Source of the DNA: a virus
IMG/VR virus record: IMGVR_UViG_3300013297_000012
Coordinates: 1-38,604 of that record
Length of the DNA stretch: 38,604 bases
Reading direction: 5' to 3' (one strand)
This document shows positions 37,474 to 38,604 of this stretch, piece by piece. How positions within the stretch are numbered: the stretch's first letter is position 1; every line of letters begins with the position of its first letter. Position numbers and translations under genes: made by a program. The notes beneath the pieces are model-generated. The model saw nothing but the letters and a program-made list of their open reading frames with translations. It did not search any database and was not told where the DNA came from.

Positions 37474-38604
37474 ACAAACACCGGAGTATGATCGTGATGC
37501 TCTTCAAGTGGAATTCGAACAACACGCTTTTCAACAGGGCCTCGAAGTCGAGGTCTTCTCAGATGGACCGATCAATTCGCGTATTGCAATCGTCGGTGAA
37601 GGTCCGGGCGAGAGTGAGGTACGTCAGGGTCTACCTTGGGTTGGTAATGCTGGCAAGTTGTTATGGGACTCTGTGCGTAAGTATGGCCTTCATCGTGCTA
37701 ACACTTATGTTACCAATGTGGTTAAGCGACAAATTTCACTGTCGCGCAAAGGCAACGAGCGAAACATTGTGCATCGGGATGAGCTTGATCAATGGATCGG
37801 ACTTGTCCGGTGGGAACTTGAGCAGCTCAAAGATGTTCGTATCATCTTCGCAATGGGAAACTATGCACTCGAAGCCTGTACCGACGAGGTAGGTATTTCG
37901 AACTGGCGTGGGTCGGTACTCAAGCGTAAGCTTCCCAATGGCGAGCTTGGGTATATCGTCTGCACGTTTAACCCGGCCTATGCTCAACGTGAGTTGAAGA
38001 TGGAGCCGATCTTTATCTCCGATTGCCACAAGCTTGACATGGTCAACCGTGGCGTATTCAAGGAGTACCAAATTGAGCACATTATTAATCCTTCTTTTCG
38101 TATGGCCCGTGATTTCATACGTGGTCTTCGCGCTAGTAGTGAGGCCCCGGCTCTTGACATCGAGACGATTAATGGCGAGACGGCCTGCATCGGGTTGGCC
38201 AACGATCCACACCTTGCCATGTGTCTTAACTGGCGTGACGGGATACGCAATCGATATAGCGTTCAGGAGGAAGCCGATCTATTGTTGGACCTCCAAGACT
38301 TGTGTGACTCACATAGAGTTATTGCACAGAATGGGCAGTTCGACGCCTACTGGCTACGACTTAAAGATTGGCTTTCGATCACTGTCGGCTTCGATACTCT
38401 CCTTGCACATCACACTCTTTATCCACAATTGCCGCATAGTCTGGCGTTCCTCGTCTCTCAATATACCACGCATCCATTCTACAAAGACGAGGGAAAGAAA
38501 TGGAAAGAGGGGGATGATATCGATGCGTTCTGGCGTTACAACTGTAAAGATGCTGCCATTAAGTATGCTGTTAAAAGACGAGAACAAAAGGAACTTGAAC
38601 AGCA
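37454..38604 (+). CDS. UDG-like domain fused to family A DNA polymerase (3' end outside window)
   Basis: At least 383 codons. Residues 44-185 resemble a family 4 uracil-DNA glycosylase: GEGPGESEVRQGLPWVGNAGK and YVTNVVKRQ, then CTFNPAYAQ where HPS is usual. The Fe-S Cys residues are missing, so activity is doubtful. From about 233 a polymerase 3'-5' exonuclease follows: Exo I ALDIET (Asp235, Glu237), Exo II AQNGQFDAYW (Asn293, Asp297), Exo III YNCKD (Tyr362, Asp366). The polymerase domain must lie beyond the edge. Fused UDG-like domains are known in other phage polymerases. A palindrome copy is translated at residues 284-287 (CDSH). Confidence 0.85.
   Translation, partial: MAKPKNKQTPEYDRDALQVEFEQHAFQQGLEVEVFSDGPINSRIAIVGEGPGESEVRQGLPWVGNAGKLLWDSVRKYGLHRANTYVTNVVKRQISLSRKGNERNIVHRDELDQWIGLVRWELEQLKDVRIIFAMGNYALEACTDEVGISNWRGSVLKRKLPNGELGYIVCTFNPAYAQRELKMEPIFISDCHKLDMVNRGVFKEYQIEHIINPSFRMARDFIRGLRASSEAPALDIETINGETACIGLANDPHLAMCLNWRDGIRNRYSVQEEADLLLDLQDLCDSHRVIAQNGQFDAYWLRLKDWLSITVGFDTLLAHHTLYPQLPHSLAFLVSQYTTHPFYKDEGKKWKEGDDIDAFWRYNCKDAAIKYAVKRREQKELEQ
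38301..38315. repeat. Palindrome TGTGTGACTCACATA inside polymerase gene
   Basis: In coding sequence, read as CDSH, between Exo I and Exo II. Confidence 0.9.

Noticed and set aside
397-38315. Palindrome as a CRISPR array, or as CRP sites
   Set aside because: There is no regular repeat-spacer pattern. CRP half sites TGTGA/TCACA need 6 bases between them, while here there is 1.

Overview
The window is part of the genome of a tailed phage with podovirus-like gene content. It has a complete head module (terminase, portal, scaffold, major capsid), short-tail and tail-fibre genes and a lysis pair, but no tape-measure or tail-tube genes. The host is probably an alphaproteobacterium. I infer this from the GTA-type three-helix holin and from CTTGAC-type -35 boxes; no host gene is present to prove it. 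Both window ends cut genes, so the phage genome continues on each side. No integrase or repressor is visible, so the lifestyle cannot be decided here.

Layout. Positions 1-21.8 kb are one leftward block of virion and lysis genes. In transcription order it holds three small genes including a likely small terminase, a receptor module (SGNH esterase, small protein, propeller-like protein), large terminase, endolysin, holin, portal, scaffold, capsid, connector and tail genes, tail fibre, and three probable ejection or virion proteins. Positions 21.8-23.6 kb are a divergent control region with outward promoters, a probable leftward small RNA and structured leaders. Positions 23.6-26.1 kb are a rightward cassette of seven small genes, with four copies of a conserved hairpin RNA element between them. 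Positions 26.1-38.6 kb are rightward early/replication genes: many small proteins, then an Fe-S PD-(D/E)XK nuclease, a Sak4-like ATPase, a gp49/gp66-family protein, a possible ssDNA-binding protein, a RecD-like helicase, a small protein with an SSB-type C-terminal tail, a zinc ribbon, and a UDG-like/DNA polymerase A fusion that runs off the end.

The most striking feature is a 15-bp odd-centred palindrome, TGTGTGASTCACACA. I count 37 copies, 23 with a perfect 13-bp core, spread about every kilobase over both arms and densest in the control region. Most lie exactly between genes and share bases with stop or start codons. In seven genes the repeat occupies the place where a Shine-Dalgarno sequence should be. 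Two copies sit exactly 7 bp upstream of the -35 boxes of the two outward promoters. Five lie inside genes, in different reading frames, which points to selection on DNA or RNA rather than on protein. The network resembles a stoperator-type regulon, but the site is symmetric and may also act in translation.

The second unusual system is the set of four intergenic RNA elements (CCGGGC - hairpin, often with a GNRA loop - TACCCGG - TTNAGGCRTTR) that punctuates the small-gene cassette. The third is a roughly 125-nt leftward RNA with its own promoter and terminator, antisense to the rightward leader.
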